Source: Melioribacteraceae bacterium (GTDB lineage Bacteria; Bacteroidota; Ignavibacteria; Ignavibacteriales; Melioribacteraceae). From it: a stretch of 41,927 nt of DNA. The translations under genes were made by a program, and so were the position numbers. Positions 35,039-41,927 of this stretch are shown here, piece after piece. The notes below the pieces were generated by a model. It made no database searches, had not been told where the DNA came from, and saw only the letters and a program-made list of their open reading frames with translations. Location of the stretch: assembly GCA_021647785.1 (NCBI GenBank), contig JAKIUC010000040.1, forward strand, positions 1 to 41,927. The letters are read 5' to 3'. Position 1 is the first letter of the stretch, and the number at the start of each line of letters is the position of its first letter.

Positions 35039-35496
35039 AAATTGAAATAGTATCTTCCTCCAATAGCTATATCTAAATCTAATCCTGTTGTTGGCAGTAA
35101 CCGGAAGGATGGAGCAAACTCAAGAAACACATCAATGGGTAGATTCTTAACAAGCATCAATACACCAGCTACACCTCTCACGCCAATGGCAGTGGAAGAA
35201 TTAGATGGCAATCTCATACGCAATCCAAAGCCATAGTAGAAGGTAGTTTTGTATTCCCATTTAATTAAATTGTTTATGTGGTAAAGATAATCAGCGTGGA
35301 AGGAGAGCCCGGAGTTACTTCCTAATAATCCGGCACCAATACCAAAGTTTACTGCGTTATTTTCGTTAAGCCAATATTTTCCAGCTAATCCGCTTGGTTC
35401 GCCAAGCATTAACCCAATGCCCAATCCCGATTTTTGCCCCAATACAAAACTGGAACTGATTACTAAAATTGTTAAAAGTAAAATGTATCTTTTCAT
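35035..35496 (-). CDS. Exported outer-membrane beta-barrel-like protein
   Basis: 153 residues from ATG 35496, which gives the signal peptide MKRYILLLTILVISSSFVLG; an upstream ATG at 35538 would add 14 basic residues. The mature start SGLGIGLMLGEPSGLAGKYW is a common opening of small barrel proteins in this lineage, followed by about eight strands and a terminal YYFNF. No specific function is known. It is divergent from the GlmU-like gene and overlaps the kinase stop by four bases on the other strand. Confidence 0.7.
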   Translation of the reverse strand: MKRYILLLTILVISSSFVLGQKSGLGIGLMLGEPSGLAGKYWLNENNAVNFGIGAGLLGSNSGLSFHADYLYHINNLIKWEYKTTFYYGFGLRMRLPSNSSTAIGVRGVAGVLMLVKNLPIDVFLEFAPSFRLLPTTGLDLDIAIGGRYYFNF

Positions 35497-35615
35497 TCTG
35501 TAAATTAATTGTTTTAAAATTATATTTCTCTTTTTCAATTATACAAAAATGTATCTTAATTATTAACAAGAATTGTTAACTTTGAAAACAAAAATTTGAA
35601 AAGTTTGAGAGAAGT

Positions 35616-37115
35616 ATGGAAAACAAAAATAAATTAGTTTACGAATTAATTAATAATCAAAAATGTGAATTTGATAACTCGATAAAAGAGACGGCAGTTA
35701 TTCTTGCAGCGGGGCATGGTAAAAGAATAAAATCGCACACTTCAAAAATGCTTCATAAAATATGGGAAAAGCCTACAGTGGAGCGGGTTGCAGATGCCTG
35801 CAGAAAAGGTCTGGCAAATGTGAATTCAATTATTGTTGTTGGAATAAAAGCACCCGATGTAATTAGTGCCATTAGTAATAATCCGAATACAACATTTGCC
35901 TATCAGGAGGAGCAGAAAGGAACGGGGCATGCTGTTCAGGTTGCAATTGAAAAAATTGAAAATAATTATGATGGAACAATATATATATTACCTGGTGATA
36001 TGGGGCTGATTGATAGTGAATCAATTTCAGACTTCAAAGATAGCTTCTTAAAATCGAGGGCAGATATGATGGTTTTAACTGGACTATATGAGGGCAACCC
36101 AAACAACAATGCTTATGGGCGTATTGTTAGAGTTAAGGAGTTTGATGAAAATGGAGAAGCATCCGGTGAGGATTCTGGTAAAGTGATAGAGATTATTGAA
36201 CATAAAGACATCTTGAATTTAAGAGATGATGAAAAATATTTGACTTCCTTCCATAATAAGAGTTACAGTTTTACTAAAAAGGAATTAATTGAAAACAACG
36301 AATTCAATTCGGGGGTTTATGCTGTTGATTATAAACACCTAAGGAAACTGTTAGATAAAATTGAAAGTGATAATGTACAGGGTGAAATTTATATAACCGA
36401 TTTAATTTCTATTTTTAATAATAATGGACTTACGGTTCGCGCTGTTCATCCCCACGAACAGCACGTTTTAATGGGGTTCAACAACAAATCTGTTTTGCTT
36501 GAAATGGAACATATAGCACGAAAGCAGACTTATGAATTGATAAAGAATATAATTGAAATAGAATCACCGGATGATTTCTTTATTCATGAAAATGTTGTAA
36601 ATGATATTTTGGATTTAGATAAAAAGGGAAAACCGATAGATATCAAAATAGGGAAAGGGGTTTATCTTGGAAAGGGAGTAAAGATAAATTATAATCTTTC
36701 TTTAATGAAAAATGTTTATGTGAAAGGAAATATTGTTTTTGGTGAAAATGTTTCAATCTGGCAGAATGTTCATCTCTCTACATTTGTTAATCAAACTATG
36801 ACTATTGGAAATAATTCTGAAGTACTTTGGGGTGATATTGTAAAAGGGAATATCAAAATTGGAAATAATACTCGAATAGAATCGAGTGTAAATATGACTG
36901 GGAATGATGAATACCCTACAATCATTGGGGATAACGTTACAATAAAAGGAACAAGTTATATTTTTGGAAGCCATATTGATAATGACTTATTTATTGAACA
37001 CTCAATTTTAATTAAGAAAAATATTGATAGAGTTGTTCAAAAAAATGGAAAAGTGAAAAACATCAGATTCTTCCTTCCGCCTCCTGAAGGAATAGATTCA
37101 ATAACAGATTTATAG
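35616..37115 (+). CDS. GlmU-like nucleotidyltransferase with left-handed beta-helix
   Basis: 499 residues. The nucleotidyltransferase domain (about 25-300) has TAVILAAGHGKRIKSHTSKM (dinucleotide and sugar-phosphate loop), YQEEQKGTGHAVQVA, YILPGDMGLID (metal-binding Asp) and EFNSGVYAVD. The C-terminal part (about 330-470) has hexapeptide repeats (IKIGKGVYLGKGVKI, VFGENVSIWQNVHL, TIGNNSEVLWGDI), so a left-handed beta-helix is present. This is GlmU order, and GlmU makes UDP-GlcNAc, but the protein is longer and diverges in the acetyltransferase end, where I cannot find the usual catalytic His context. A related sugar-nucleotide enzyme is possible. TAACTTTG at 35577-35584 may be its -7 box. Confidence 0.75.
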   Translation: MENKNKLVYELINNQKCEFDNSIKETAVILAAGHGKRIKSHTSKMLHKIWEKPTVERVADACRKGLANVNSIIVVGIKAPDVISAISNNPNTTFAYQEEQKGTGHAVQVAIEKIENNYDGTIYILPGDMGLIDSESISDFKDSFLKSRADMMVLTGLYEGNPNNNAYGRIVRVKEFDENGEASGEDSGKVIEIIEHKDILNLRDDEKYLTSFHNKSYSFTKKELIENNEFNSGVYAVDYKHLRKLLDKIESDNVQGEIYITDLISIFNNNGLTVRAVHPHEQHVLMGFNNKSVLLEMEHIARKQTYELIKNIIEIESPDDFFIHENVVNDILDLDKKGKPIDIKIGKGVYLGKGVKINYNLSLMKNVYVKGNIVFGENVSIWQNVHLSTFVNQTMTIGNNSEVLWGDIVKGNIKIGNNTRIESSVNMTGNDEYPTIIGDNVTIKGTSYIFGSHIDNDLFIEHSILIKKNIDRVVQKNGKVKNIRFFLPPPEGIDSITDL

Positions 37116-37132
37116 ATTCTGAGTTTGGAGTA

Positions 37133-37194
37133 GTGGACTGCTAAACCCTTTTGCTGGGCTTTGAGATGAATTCTTTGTTTCGTTAGACTTCCAC
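37133..37194. repeat. Possible degenerate attC at the distal end of the array
   Basis: GTGGACTGCTAAAC (37133-37146) and GTTAGACTTCCAC (37182-37194) are partly complementary. GTTAGAC fits the R box GTTRRRY exactly, but L boxes are not recognisable. The right arm overlaps the stop codon of the GNAT gene. Confidence 0.3.
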
Positions 37195-37788
37195 TTCAAA
37201 ATTTAACTCCATTGTTGTAGAGCCACTAAACCCAAGAAGCCACCGCAAATATGGGAAATACTCGGTCTTTACCGCCTTAAATCCTTTGTGTTCGTACAAT
37301 TTCTTTGCTTTTGGGTTTATATCAATAACATCTAACCGAATACGATTAAATTCATGCTCTTTTGCATAATTTGCAACTTCTTCAAGTAATCTGCTGCCAA
37401 CACCTTTTCCTCGGGAATCAGCTTTAACAGCTATACCATCCATTATCAATTCTCCAGGTTTTGGTTTTCTTTCATAAAGACTAAAAACAATTGCTGCCCA
37501 ATTACCTTTTATGAAACCCAACTGTGCGAGTAATTGGCTATACGTCATTCCTCCTGTTAACGACCCGCTTGGAGTATGAAAACCTGCAATACCTATTAGC
37601 TTGTTTTCTGATATTGCTACTATTGCATATTCAAGCATGAAACAACTTTGTAACAGAAGAGGACGATTTGTATCGGATTGTACCGCTACTGAGAATTTCT
37701 TCCCAAATGCCTCATCATATAATTTAGCTGCACTTTTTTTGAATTGCTCTGGCAATCCTATTTTATAAATTATCTCATTCGAGTTCAT
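37183..37788 (-). CDS. GNAT-family N-acetyltransferase
   Basis: 201 residues. The acetyl-CoA loop is VKADSRGKGVGSRLLEEV (R-x-x-G-x-G, about 121-138), after GELIMDGIA and before NRIRLDVIDINPKAKKLYEHKGFK, which is the canonical C-terminal GNAT helix-strand block. The N-terminal 80 residues hold the acceptor site and are not informative. Substrate is unknown. It starts 18 bases below the R' box of the attC-like site at 37807 and may be the terminal cassette of the array; GNAT enzymes are common cassette cargo. Confidence 0.85.
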   Translation of the reverse strand: MNSNEIIYKIGLPEQFKKSAAKLYDEAFGKKFSVAVQSDTNRPLLLQSCFMLEYAIVAISENKLIGIAGFHTPSGSLTGGMTYSQLLAQLGFIKGNWAAIVFSLYERKPKPGELIMDGIAVKADSRGKGVGSRLLEEVANYAKEHEFNRIRLDVIDINPKAKKLYEHKGFKAVKTEYFPYLRWLLGFSGSTTMELNFEVEV

Positions 37789-37806
37789 CTGTAATTCTCC
37801 TTAGTA

Positions 37807-37985
37807 GCCTAATGACGCTAGAGTTTAACAGCAGCAGTTTCACGCGCGCCACAAGCAAACTCAATGTTTTTCATAAAAAACACAATTTTAACCTTGAACA
37901 ACTTTTAGAAAATCAGGGAGCAAAACTCTCACCCACAAAATTAAAAACCAAAGCGTACATGCTCTCTGATAGAACGAGTTGCAAT
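37807..37985 (-). repeat. attC-like recombination site (site 1)
   Basis: Read on the minus strand, R''-L'' is TTGCAACTCGTTCTATCAGA (37966-37985), comparable to the classical TAACAATTCGTTCAAGCCGA. The L'-R' half contains CTGTTAAACTCTAGCG and ends in CATTAGGC (37807-37814), comparable to GGCTTAACTCAAGCGTTAGGC-type ends. The arms pair imperfectly around a spacer of about 110 bases. It begins 46 bases after the stop of the META lipoprotein gene and has the same orientation. Length is 179 bases. Confidence 0.65.
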
Positions 37986-38031
37986 GTTTGTCATAAACAT
38001 TTAACTGGATGAAAAATTAATATTTTAATCA

Positions 38032-38466
38032 TTATTCTTTGATAAATATCATTTTTGATTTTTCCTTATAATACAGATACAATTTATCATAGTTTATACG
38101 ATAAGAATAGATTTCAGATATTGCGGTGGAATATTCATCGTACTTTGACTTTTCACCACAATGAACTTTTGTAGTCCCAAACTCAATAACCTTTATTGAG
38201 TTATTAGAACCAAGTCTATATTTACCTCCTATTTGATTACAATCACTTCTTCCTTTCATTGTGCTATCAGTAAAGAATTGAATATTATAAGTTTGATTAC
38301 TTAATGGAATAATAGTTGTCCCATTTTCTTCAAAAGATTCTAAAATCCATAATTTTTCCAATAATTCTTTAGAGTCTGTTTCTGTGATAGTATCTTTGCA
38401 TGTAATAAATAGTAATGAAAAAATTAAGTAAATAATTACTCGTTTTCCTTTTATATTTTCCTCCAT
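38032..38466 (-). CDS. META-domain (HslJ-like) lipoprotein
   Basis: About 144 residues from ATG 38466 (an ATG at 38490 would add eight). A signal peptide with lipobox FSLLFITC marks a lipoprotein. The mature part has the META/HslJ pattern: LWILESFEENG, then IQFFTDSTMKGRSDCNQIGG (the conserved G-x-x-x-C-N-x-x-G) and FGTTKVHCGEKS. META-domain proteins are linked to stress or novobiocin resistance in E. coli (HslJ) but most are uncharacterised. It forms one unit with the attC-like site 1 and starts 32 bases after the R' box of site 2. Confidence 0.8.
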   Translation of the reverse strand: MEENIKGKRVIIYLIFSLLFITCKDTITETDSKELLEKLWILESFEENGTTIIPLSNQTYNIQFFTDSTMKGRSDCNQIGGKYRLGSNNSIKVIEFGTTKVHCGEKSKYDEYSTAISEIYSYRINYDKLYLYYKEKSKMIFIKE

Positions 38467-38497
38467 TTGTTGATTATTCTCTTGACACATTCAGTAA

Positions 38498-38629
38498 GAA
38501 TAACGGCAATACAACTAAGCAGATGCTGTAATAATATATATATATTTAGTTGAGCTTACATCCCTATATTACATAAAATTTTCAAAAGACCAAACGTAAC
38601 TGCTGTCTGATTAGAGCGAATGGTTATGT
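38498..38629 (-). repeat. attC-like recombination site (site 2)
   Basis: On the minus strand R''-L'' reads ACATAACCATTCGCTCTAAT then CAGACAG (38603-38629). The L'-R' half contains ATCTGCTTAGTTG and ends in GCCGTTATTC (38498-38507). L'' CTAATCAGA and L' TCTGCTTAG are complementary, and the outer TAAC/GTTA boxes pair, giving the attC cruciform with a central unpaired spacer. It is 132 bases long and begins 18 bases after the antitoxin stop. Confidence 0.75.
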
Positions 38630-38647
38630 GTGTATTACAAGAAAAAC

Positions 38648-38938
38648 TCACACTTTAATTGAAATTTGAACTTTTCCGCCTAATCCTTTTTCTACAATAT
38701 CGTATAGAGTTTTTAAAGTTAAATTGCTTCCATTATTCTCCACACGAGAAATATATGTTCTTTTCTTGTCAATAATTTGACTCAATTCTTCTTGTGTTAA
38801 GTTCTTTTTTTTTCGAGCTTCTCTTAAAAGCATTCCTACTCGAAAGGATTGAAAATCCCTATCTAATTCATCTCGTCTTTGCGTTCCGCTTTCACCATAA
38901 ACGCTATCTTTTATTTCTGTCCAACTTTTGGTTTTCAT
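38648..38938 (-). CDS. HigA-like antitoxin (XRE-family HTH)
   Basis: 96 residues. The XRE/HTH_3 domain covers about residues 32-88: FRVGMLLREARKKKNLTQEE, LSQIIDKKRTYISRVENNGS, LTLKTLYDIVEK. This is the usual antitoxin partner of Gp49/HigB-like toxins, binding both the toxin and its own operator. The start overlaps the toxin stop by four bases (ATGA), in toxin-first order typical of higBA. The pair occupies one unit of the attC-like array, in line with the known abundance of toxin-antitoxin cassettes in chromosomal integrons. Confidence 0.88.
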   Translation of the reverse strand: MKTKSWTEIKDSVYGESGTQRRDELDRDFQSFRVGMLLREARKKKNLTQEELSQIIDKKRTYISRVENNGSNLTLKTLYDIVEKGLGGKVQISIKV

Positions 38939-39165
38939 TGTTCTTTATCTCCATAATACTCTTGCATTAATCGCTTTGCCTTTTCAATTTCATTCTTTGG
39001 TGTTTTTTGAGTTTTCTTCGTAAATCCATTTAATAAAATTACCAATTTGCCTTCGTCAAAGAAACAAAACACACGCCAAATATTAGAACCCAACTTTATT
39101 CTTGCCTCATATAGTCCTTTTGCACCAACTATTGATTTCAAATATTTTGTTGGAACTCTTTCCAA
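38935..39165 (-). CDS. HigB/Gp49-like toxin, probably 5'-truncated
   Basis: 76 residues from a TTG at 39165. The conserved RelE-like core is present: GLYEARIKLGSNIWRVFCFF, then LVILLNGFTKKTQKTP and EIEKAKRLMQEYY, matching the C-terminal two-thirds of Gp49-like HigB toxins. The family normally has about 25-30 more N-terminal residues. The frame continues upstream as NKIYEVIEIIET before TAA (39202-39204), with no ATG. The lost part lies against the R' box of the next attC-like site at 39229. The toxin may be inactive, start at a rare codon, or have lost its 5' end by a small deletion in an A-rich run. Confidence 0.75.
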   Translation of the reverse strand: MERVPTKYLKSIVGAKGLYEARIKLGSNIWRVFCFFDEGKLVILLNGFTKKTQKTPKNEIEKAKRLMQEYYGDKEQ

Positions 39166-39228
39166 AGTTTCAATTATTTCAATAACCTCATAAATTTTAT
39201 TTTATCTCAAAAAACTGATGCAAATTTA

Positions 39229-39301
39229 GTTTAACATAGCAAGAAGGTTAGATTGTGGTTCGCTGGAAAACGCTCACACAATCTAACCTTATTCGTTATA
39301 C
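39229..39301 (-). repeat. attC-like recombination site (site 3), with perfect 14-bp stem
   Basis: Outer boxes on the minus strand are TATAAC (R'', 39296-39301) and GTTAAAC (R', 39229-39235, an exact GTTRRRY). Between them AAGGTTAGATTGTG (39244-39257) pairs perfectly with 39277-39290 around a 19-base loop. It starts two bases after the stop of the propeller lipoprotein gene. At 73 bases it is the classical attC size, but L boxes differ from the other sites and the spacers are unequal, so a plain terminator is the alternative. Confidence 0.5.
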
Positions 39302-39303
39302 TT

Positions 39304-40326
39304 TTAACTACTTGGTGAAAAAATTGGATATTTTAATTGCTTCTTAGAATTTAGAAGCTCAGTGTTTTCACCACTTGCTACATTAAAAATCATAATTGAA
39401 AAACTATCATCATTATTTATTCTATGGTAAACTATGTAGTTTGAATCATTCGACCACGAACCATTTTGTATTAGCATCTTATTATTATCAATAATAAATT
39501 GTTTTTCTAATAATAAATCGACATAATAGAGACCATGTGAATCCCCAGACGTGGTTCCACAAAAAGATATTTTAGTATTATCGTGAGACCATTTGGGTAG
39601 TCTAGCCGAAGATAACCCCTCGGAGATAATTTTGGAACATGTATCACCTACGTTTTGAATATAAATACCGCTCTCTCTTTCTCCCCTATAACCGTATGCA
39701 AACATTTTGCCTTCTCTAGACCAAGAAGGATCGTATATACTTGAGCCAATGGCTACTTGGGAATATGATGAATCGATAAAATTCATCAAATATAACCTTC
39801 GGAATCTATCTTTATAATTTACAAACAAGAAATTATAATTGAGGGGTGAACATGCAAAAGAATGAGGACCGCCCAAACCTCCCTCTTCAAAGGTGATATA
39901 ATTTTCAGCTATTGTGGAATTATTAAATATTGCAATTGCATTTTCTTGAACTTCATTTGTTGGAAAAACAATATATTGATTGTCGAAAGACCATTGAGGA
40001 TGGCCGAGATTTTCCATTTTATTTCCAATCATCTTAAAATCACTACCATCTTTATTTATTGTATATATTAAACCATCTGATGAAATCAATATCTTATTAC
40101 CATCATTTGACCAAATAGGGAAACTATTAATTTGCATGTTCTTTATTAATGTATCCTGTTTTGAATTTTCTAAGTTCATAATAATTAAATTTTGATTAGG
40201 ATAATCCCCATCAATAAATGCAAAAACATATGATTCTTCATTCTCAGGAATAATTGGATTTGAATTATCTGAACATGAGATATCAAGAATTAAAACAAAT
40301 AATAATATGAAATAATATTTTATCAT
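39304..40326 (-). CDS. TolB-like beta-propeller lipoprotein
   Basis: 340 residues. The signal peptide with lipobox LILDISC (Cys about 18) marks a lipoprotein. The mature part is a run of PD40/WD40-like blades with the recurring pattern FPIWSNDGNKILISS, PQWSFDNQYIVFPT, DPSWSREGKMFAYG, LPKWSHDNTKISFCG and NGSWSNDSNYIVYH: at least five clear blades and perhaps six. Such propellers bind partners at the envelope. It is not TolB itself, which has an additional N-terminal domain and sits in a tol operon. It lies between attC-like sites 3 and 4, filling one cassette-sized unit. Confidence 0.85.
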   Translation of the reverse strand: MIKYYFILLFVLILDISCSDNSNPIIPENEESYVFAFIDGDYPNQNLIIMNLENSKQDTLIKNMQINSFPIWSNDGNKILISSDGLIYTINKDGSDFKMIGNKMENLGHPQWSFDNQYIVFPTNEVQENAIAIFNNSTIAENYITFEEGGLGGPHSFACSPLNYNFLFVNYKDRFRRLYLMNFIDSSYSQVAIGSSIYDPSWSREGKMFAYGYRGERESGIYIQNVGDTCSKIISEGLSSARLPKWSHDNTKISFCGTTSGDSHGLYYVDLLLEKQFIIDNNKMLIQNGSWSNDSNYIVYHRINNDDSFSIMIFNVASGENTELLNSKKQLKYPIFSPSS

Positions 40327-40345
40327 TAGATAATCTCCACAAAAA

Positions 40346-40527
40346 GTATAATGGCGTTACCGCTTAACAGCCGCCGTATTTTATTTTAAAGGCGCATATT
40401 CTACGCACATGTTAAAAAAAAATTAATAATTCAAATCTAAATTTTATAAACTTAATACCAAAACTTAACCCAACTAAGCAAAAACACCCCATAATAACGG
40501 CGGTCTGATTAGAGCGGTTGGTTATAC
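40346..40527 (-). repeat. attC-like recombination site (site 4)
   Basis: On the plus strand the left arm GTATAATGGCGTTACCGCTT (continuing AACAGCCGCCG) and the right arm ACGGCGGTCTGATTAGAGCG (continuing GTTGGTTATAC) are an imperfect inverted repeat: ACCGCT/AGCGGT and CGCCGT/ACGGCG pair, with single unpaired bases between. Read on the minus strand this is R'' GTATAAC, L'' CTCTAATCAGAC, then L' GGCTGTTAAG and R' ATTATAC. It is 182 bases and begins 48 bases after the stop of the T9SS propeller gene. Confidence 0.7.
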
Positions 40528-40575
40528 TTACGTTTTAATTGGGGCAAGCATTTAACTTACCCCACTGTTTTAGAA

Positions 40576-41616
40576 TTATCTTAGCAGTAACATCTTATTT
40601 ACTTTAGTAAAACGACCACTCTCTATCTTATAAAAATAAACACCACTTGGTAAATTACTTGCATTAAATTGAACTGAATACTTACCACTAGTTTGATGTT
40701 CATTTACAAGTGTTGAAACTACTTGACCAAGAGTATTGTACACAACCAGACTTACAAATCCATCTTTTGGAATTTGATAACTTAGTTGTGTAGATGGATT
40801 AAACGGATTAGGATAATTTTGATAGAGCAAAAAGTATTTAACACTATTTGAAGAATTATGATAATTATTTATATCCGTAGTACTCATACTTATCATAAAT
40901 AATGAGTCTATTGAACTATCCACTAACCAAAAAGAGAAGTTGTGACTATGAGTAATTCCTGTTAAAGAATGGTAAGGTATTCTTAAAAATGCTATCTCTT
41001 TCCCAGAAGGAATAATCCAACTTGAGACAATGGATGTATAAGAAGTTTGATTATGTAAAGTCCATAAATTAATTCCGTCAAACGTTAAATCATTGGCAGT
41101 ACAAAAAAATGATGTATCTACAGAACCATTATTTGGATTAATGCTAAAAGCGGAACTACTCCAACCAGCAGAAAATGCACTCCAAAGATGTACCCCATCC
41201 CATGCTAGACCAGATACATCATTCTCAAGTAATGATACCCCATTAACCTCATTTGGTAACTTAAGAGTATCAAGAATTTCACCACTTTCTCGATTTAATT
41301 TAAATAATAATTTTTCAGTATCATCCAAATTCCATAAATATTCACCGTCATAAGTCAATCCCGTTGGATTATTTCCTGGTGAATTAAAAGAATCTAGAAC
41401 AGTACCTTTGGATGAGTTTAGTTTGTATATCATTTTTGTGCTATCATCCACAACCCATAGATTATTTCCATCCCATGTCAATCCAGAAGAACTTGGACCT
41501 GGAGCTGGGATGGAGGCTACAACGTTAAAGTCTAATTCCACCAATGGCTGTGCTTGTAAATAATTTGTAATAATAAGAATATAAAAAAACACATATGATA
41601 ATTTTACTTTATTCAA
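40576..41616 (-). CDS. Type IX-secreted beta-propeller protein
   Basis: 346 residues. Signal peptide (about 1-22), then a propeller of repeated blades with a GLTWDGNNLWVVDDSTKMIY / GLTYDGEYLWNLDDTEKLLF / GLAWDGVHLW / LTFDGINLWTLH pattern (about 30-240). A type IX sorting domain begins at NYPNPFNPSTQLSYQI (about 268) and ends KVNKMLLLR. The last 35 codons are nearly identical to those of the next gene (41753 onward). It is followed by attC-like site 4. No attC-like site is seen between it and the next gene, so the cassette may hold two genes or the array may end here. Confidence 0.85.
   Translation of the reverse strand: MNKVKLSYVFFYILIITNYLQAQPLVELDFNVVASIPAPGPSSSGLTWDGNNLWVVDDSTKMIYKLNSSKGTVLDSFNSPGNNPTGLTYDGEYLWNLDDTEKLLFKLNRESGEILDTLKLPNEVNGVSLLENDVSGLAWDGVHLWSAFSAGWSSSAFSINPNNGSVDTSFFCTANDLTFDGINLWTLHNQTSYTSIVSSWIIPSGKEIAFLRIPYHSLTGITHSHNFSFWLVDSSIDSLFMISMSTTDINNYHNSSNSVKYFLLYQNYPNPFNPSTQLSYQIPKDGFVSLVVYNTLGQVVSTLVNEHQTSGKYSVQFNASNLPSGVYFYKIESGRFTKVNKMLLLR
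40616..40716 (-). repeat. Near-identical 101-base sorting-domain repeat, copy 1
   Basis: The plus strand starts CCACTCTCTATCTTATAAAA and ends ACAAGTGTTGA. It matches 41793-41893 except for C/T at the 12th base and G/A in ACTGAA/ACTAAA. Direct orientation, 1177 bases apart. Confidence 0.9.
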
Positions 41617-41752
41617 CTTTATCTCCTTTTCATTATGTTAAAAATATTTCTAACAAATTTACATTCTTTATCATTTATTTTGTGCAGTATCGCCTCTAGT
41701 ATTATCTAAGCTAAAGTAATATCTATTTAGTATTCTGTATTGATAGTTTCTA

Positions 41753-41927
41753 CTATCTCACTAGCAACATTTTATTTGCTTTGGTAAAACTGCCACTCTC
41801 TATTTTATAAAAATAAACACCACTTGGTAAATTACTTGCATTAAATTGAACTAAATACTTACCACTAGTTTGATGTTCATTTACAAGTGTTGAGATCACT
41901 GGTCCAAGAGCATTATAAACAATAAGA
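41753..41927 (-). CDS. Partial gene: type IX sorting domain of a secreted protein
   Basis: Only the last 58 codons are in the window; the rest runs off the right end. The translation (LIVYNALGPVISTLVNEHQT, then SGKYLVQFNASNLPSGVYFY, ending NKMLLVR and TAG at 41753-41755) is the C-terminal half of a type IX secretion sorting domain. A stretch of 101 bases (41793-41893) differs at only two positions from 40616-40716 in the preceding gene, so the two arose by recent duplication or gene conversion. The catalytic or structural part of the protein is not visible. Confidence 0.85.
   Translation of the reverse strand, partial: LIVYNALGPVISTLVNEHQTSGKYLVQFNASNLPSGVYFYKIESGSFTKANKMLLVR
41793..41893 (-). 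repeat. Near-identical 101-base sorting-domain repeat, copy 2
   Basis: Second copy of the repeat at 40616-40716; two substitutions, no gaps. Confidence 0.9.

Noticed and set aside
37133-37194. Full attC after the GNAT gene
   Set aside because: Only an R-type box and weak outer pairing are seen; no L boxes. Listed only as a low-confidence repeat.
37812-38012. 66-codon plus-strand frame starting MTLEFNSSSF
   Set aside because: It lies almost entirely within attC-like site 1, has low-complexity content and no recognisable family, and runs against all neighbours.
39244-39290. Hairpin taken as a simple terminator only
   Set aside because: The outer GTTTAAC/GTTATAC boxes and cassette context make an attC reading at least as good; kept as attC-like with lower confidence.
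41617-41752. attC-like site between the two type IX cargo genes
   Set aside because: No paired TAAC/GTTA boxes with complementary inner arms were found in this gap.

Overview
The window is AT-rich and has no visible rRNA, tRNA, CRISPR array or insertion sequence. Several secreted proteins end in a type IX secretion sorting domain with the NYPNPFNPST motif. Together with a PorV/PorQ-type barrel and many two-component hybrids, this points to the Bacteroidota side of the tree, most likely an Ignavibacteria-like lineage. That placement is inferred from protein style, not from a marker gene.

Layout. (1) 351-6201: housekeeping genes (lgt, a small SAM methyltransferase, an RsmF-type rRNA methylase) and, on the minus strand, a PorV-like barrel plus a thioredoxin-like/YciO-like pair. 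(2) 6565-10356: a tight envelope operon with an M23 peptidase, a patatin-Omp85 fusion and an LpoB-like lipoprotein. (3) 10692-19329: a compact type IV pilus-like machine in the order PilC, PilB, PilT-like, PilM-PilN fusion, PilO-PilP fusion, secretin, single receiver. No pilin is visible. (4) 19504-24004: secreted and outer-membrane proteins, including a 1083-residue esterase/beta-helix protein carrying two CxxCH motifs. (5) 24193-30789: a signalling block of two hybrid kinases, a receiver-DHp protein without an ATPase domain, and an NtrC-type activator. (6) 30853-37115: metabolic, transport and signalling genes (threonine dehydratase-like, TetR, ArsP_2-like permease, PAS kinase, GlmU-like enzyme).

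(7) 37133-41927: the most unusual part. Every gene lies on the minus strand. Four consecutive units consist of one gene or one toxin-antitoxin pair followed 3-50 bases after the stop by a long imperfect palindrome. Three of these (37807-37985, 38498-38629, 40346-40527) match the R''-L''/L'-R' layout of integron attC sites in sequence and orientation, and the fourth (39229-39301) is a divergent candidate. I read this as an integron cassette array or an integrase-less attC cluster (CALIN). If a platform exists, its integrase and attI should lie to the right of the window. A lone attC half-site also sits at 24043-24072 behind an outer-membrane protein gene. The cassette cargo is a GNAT acetyltransferase, a META-domain lipoprotein, a HigBA-like pair with a shortened toxin, a TolB-like propeller lipoprotein and a type IX-secreted propeller protein.
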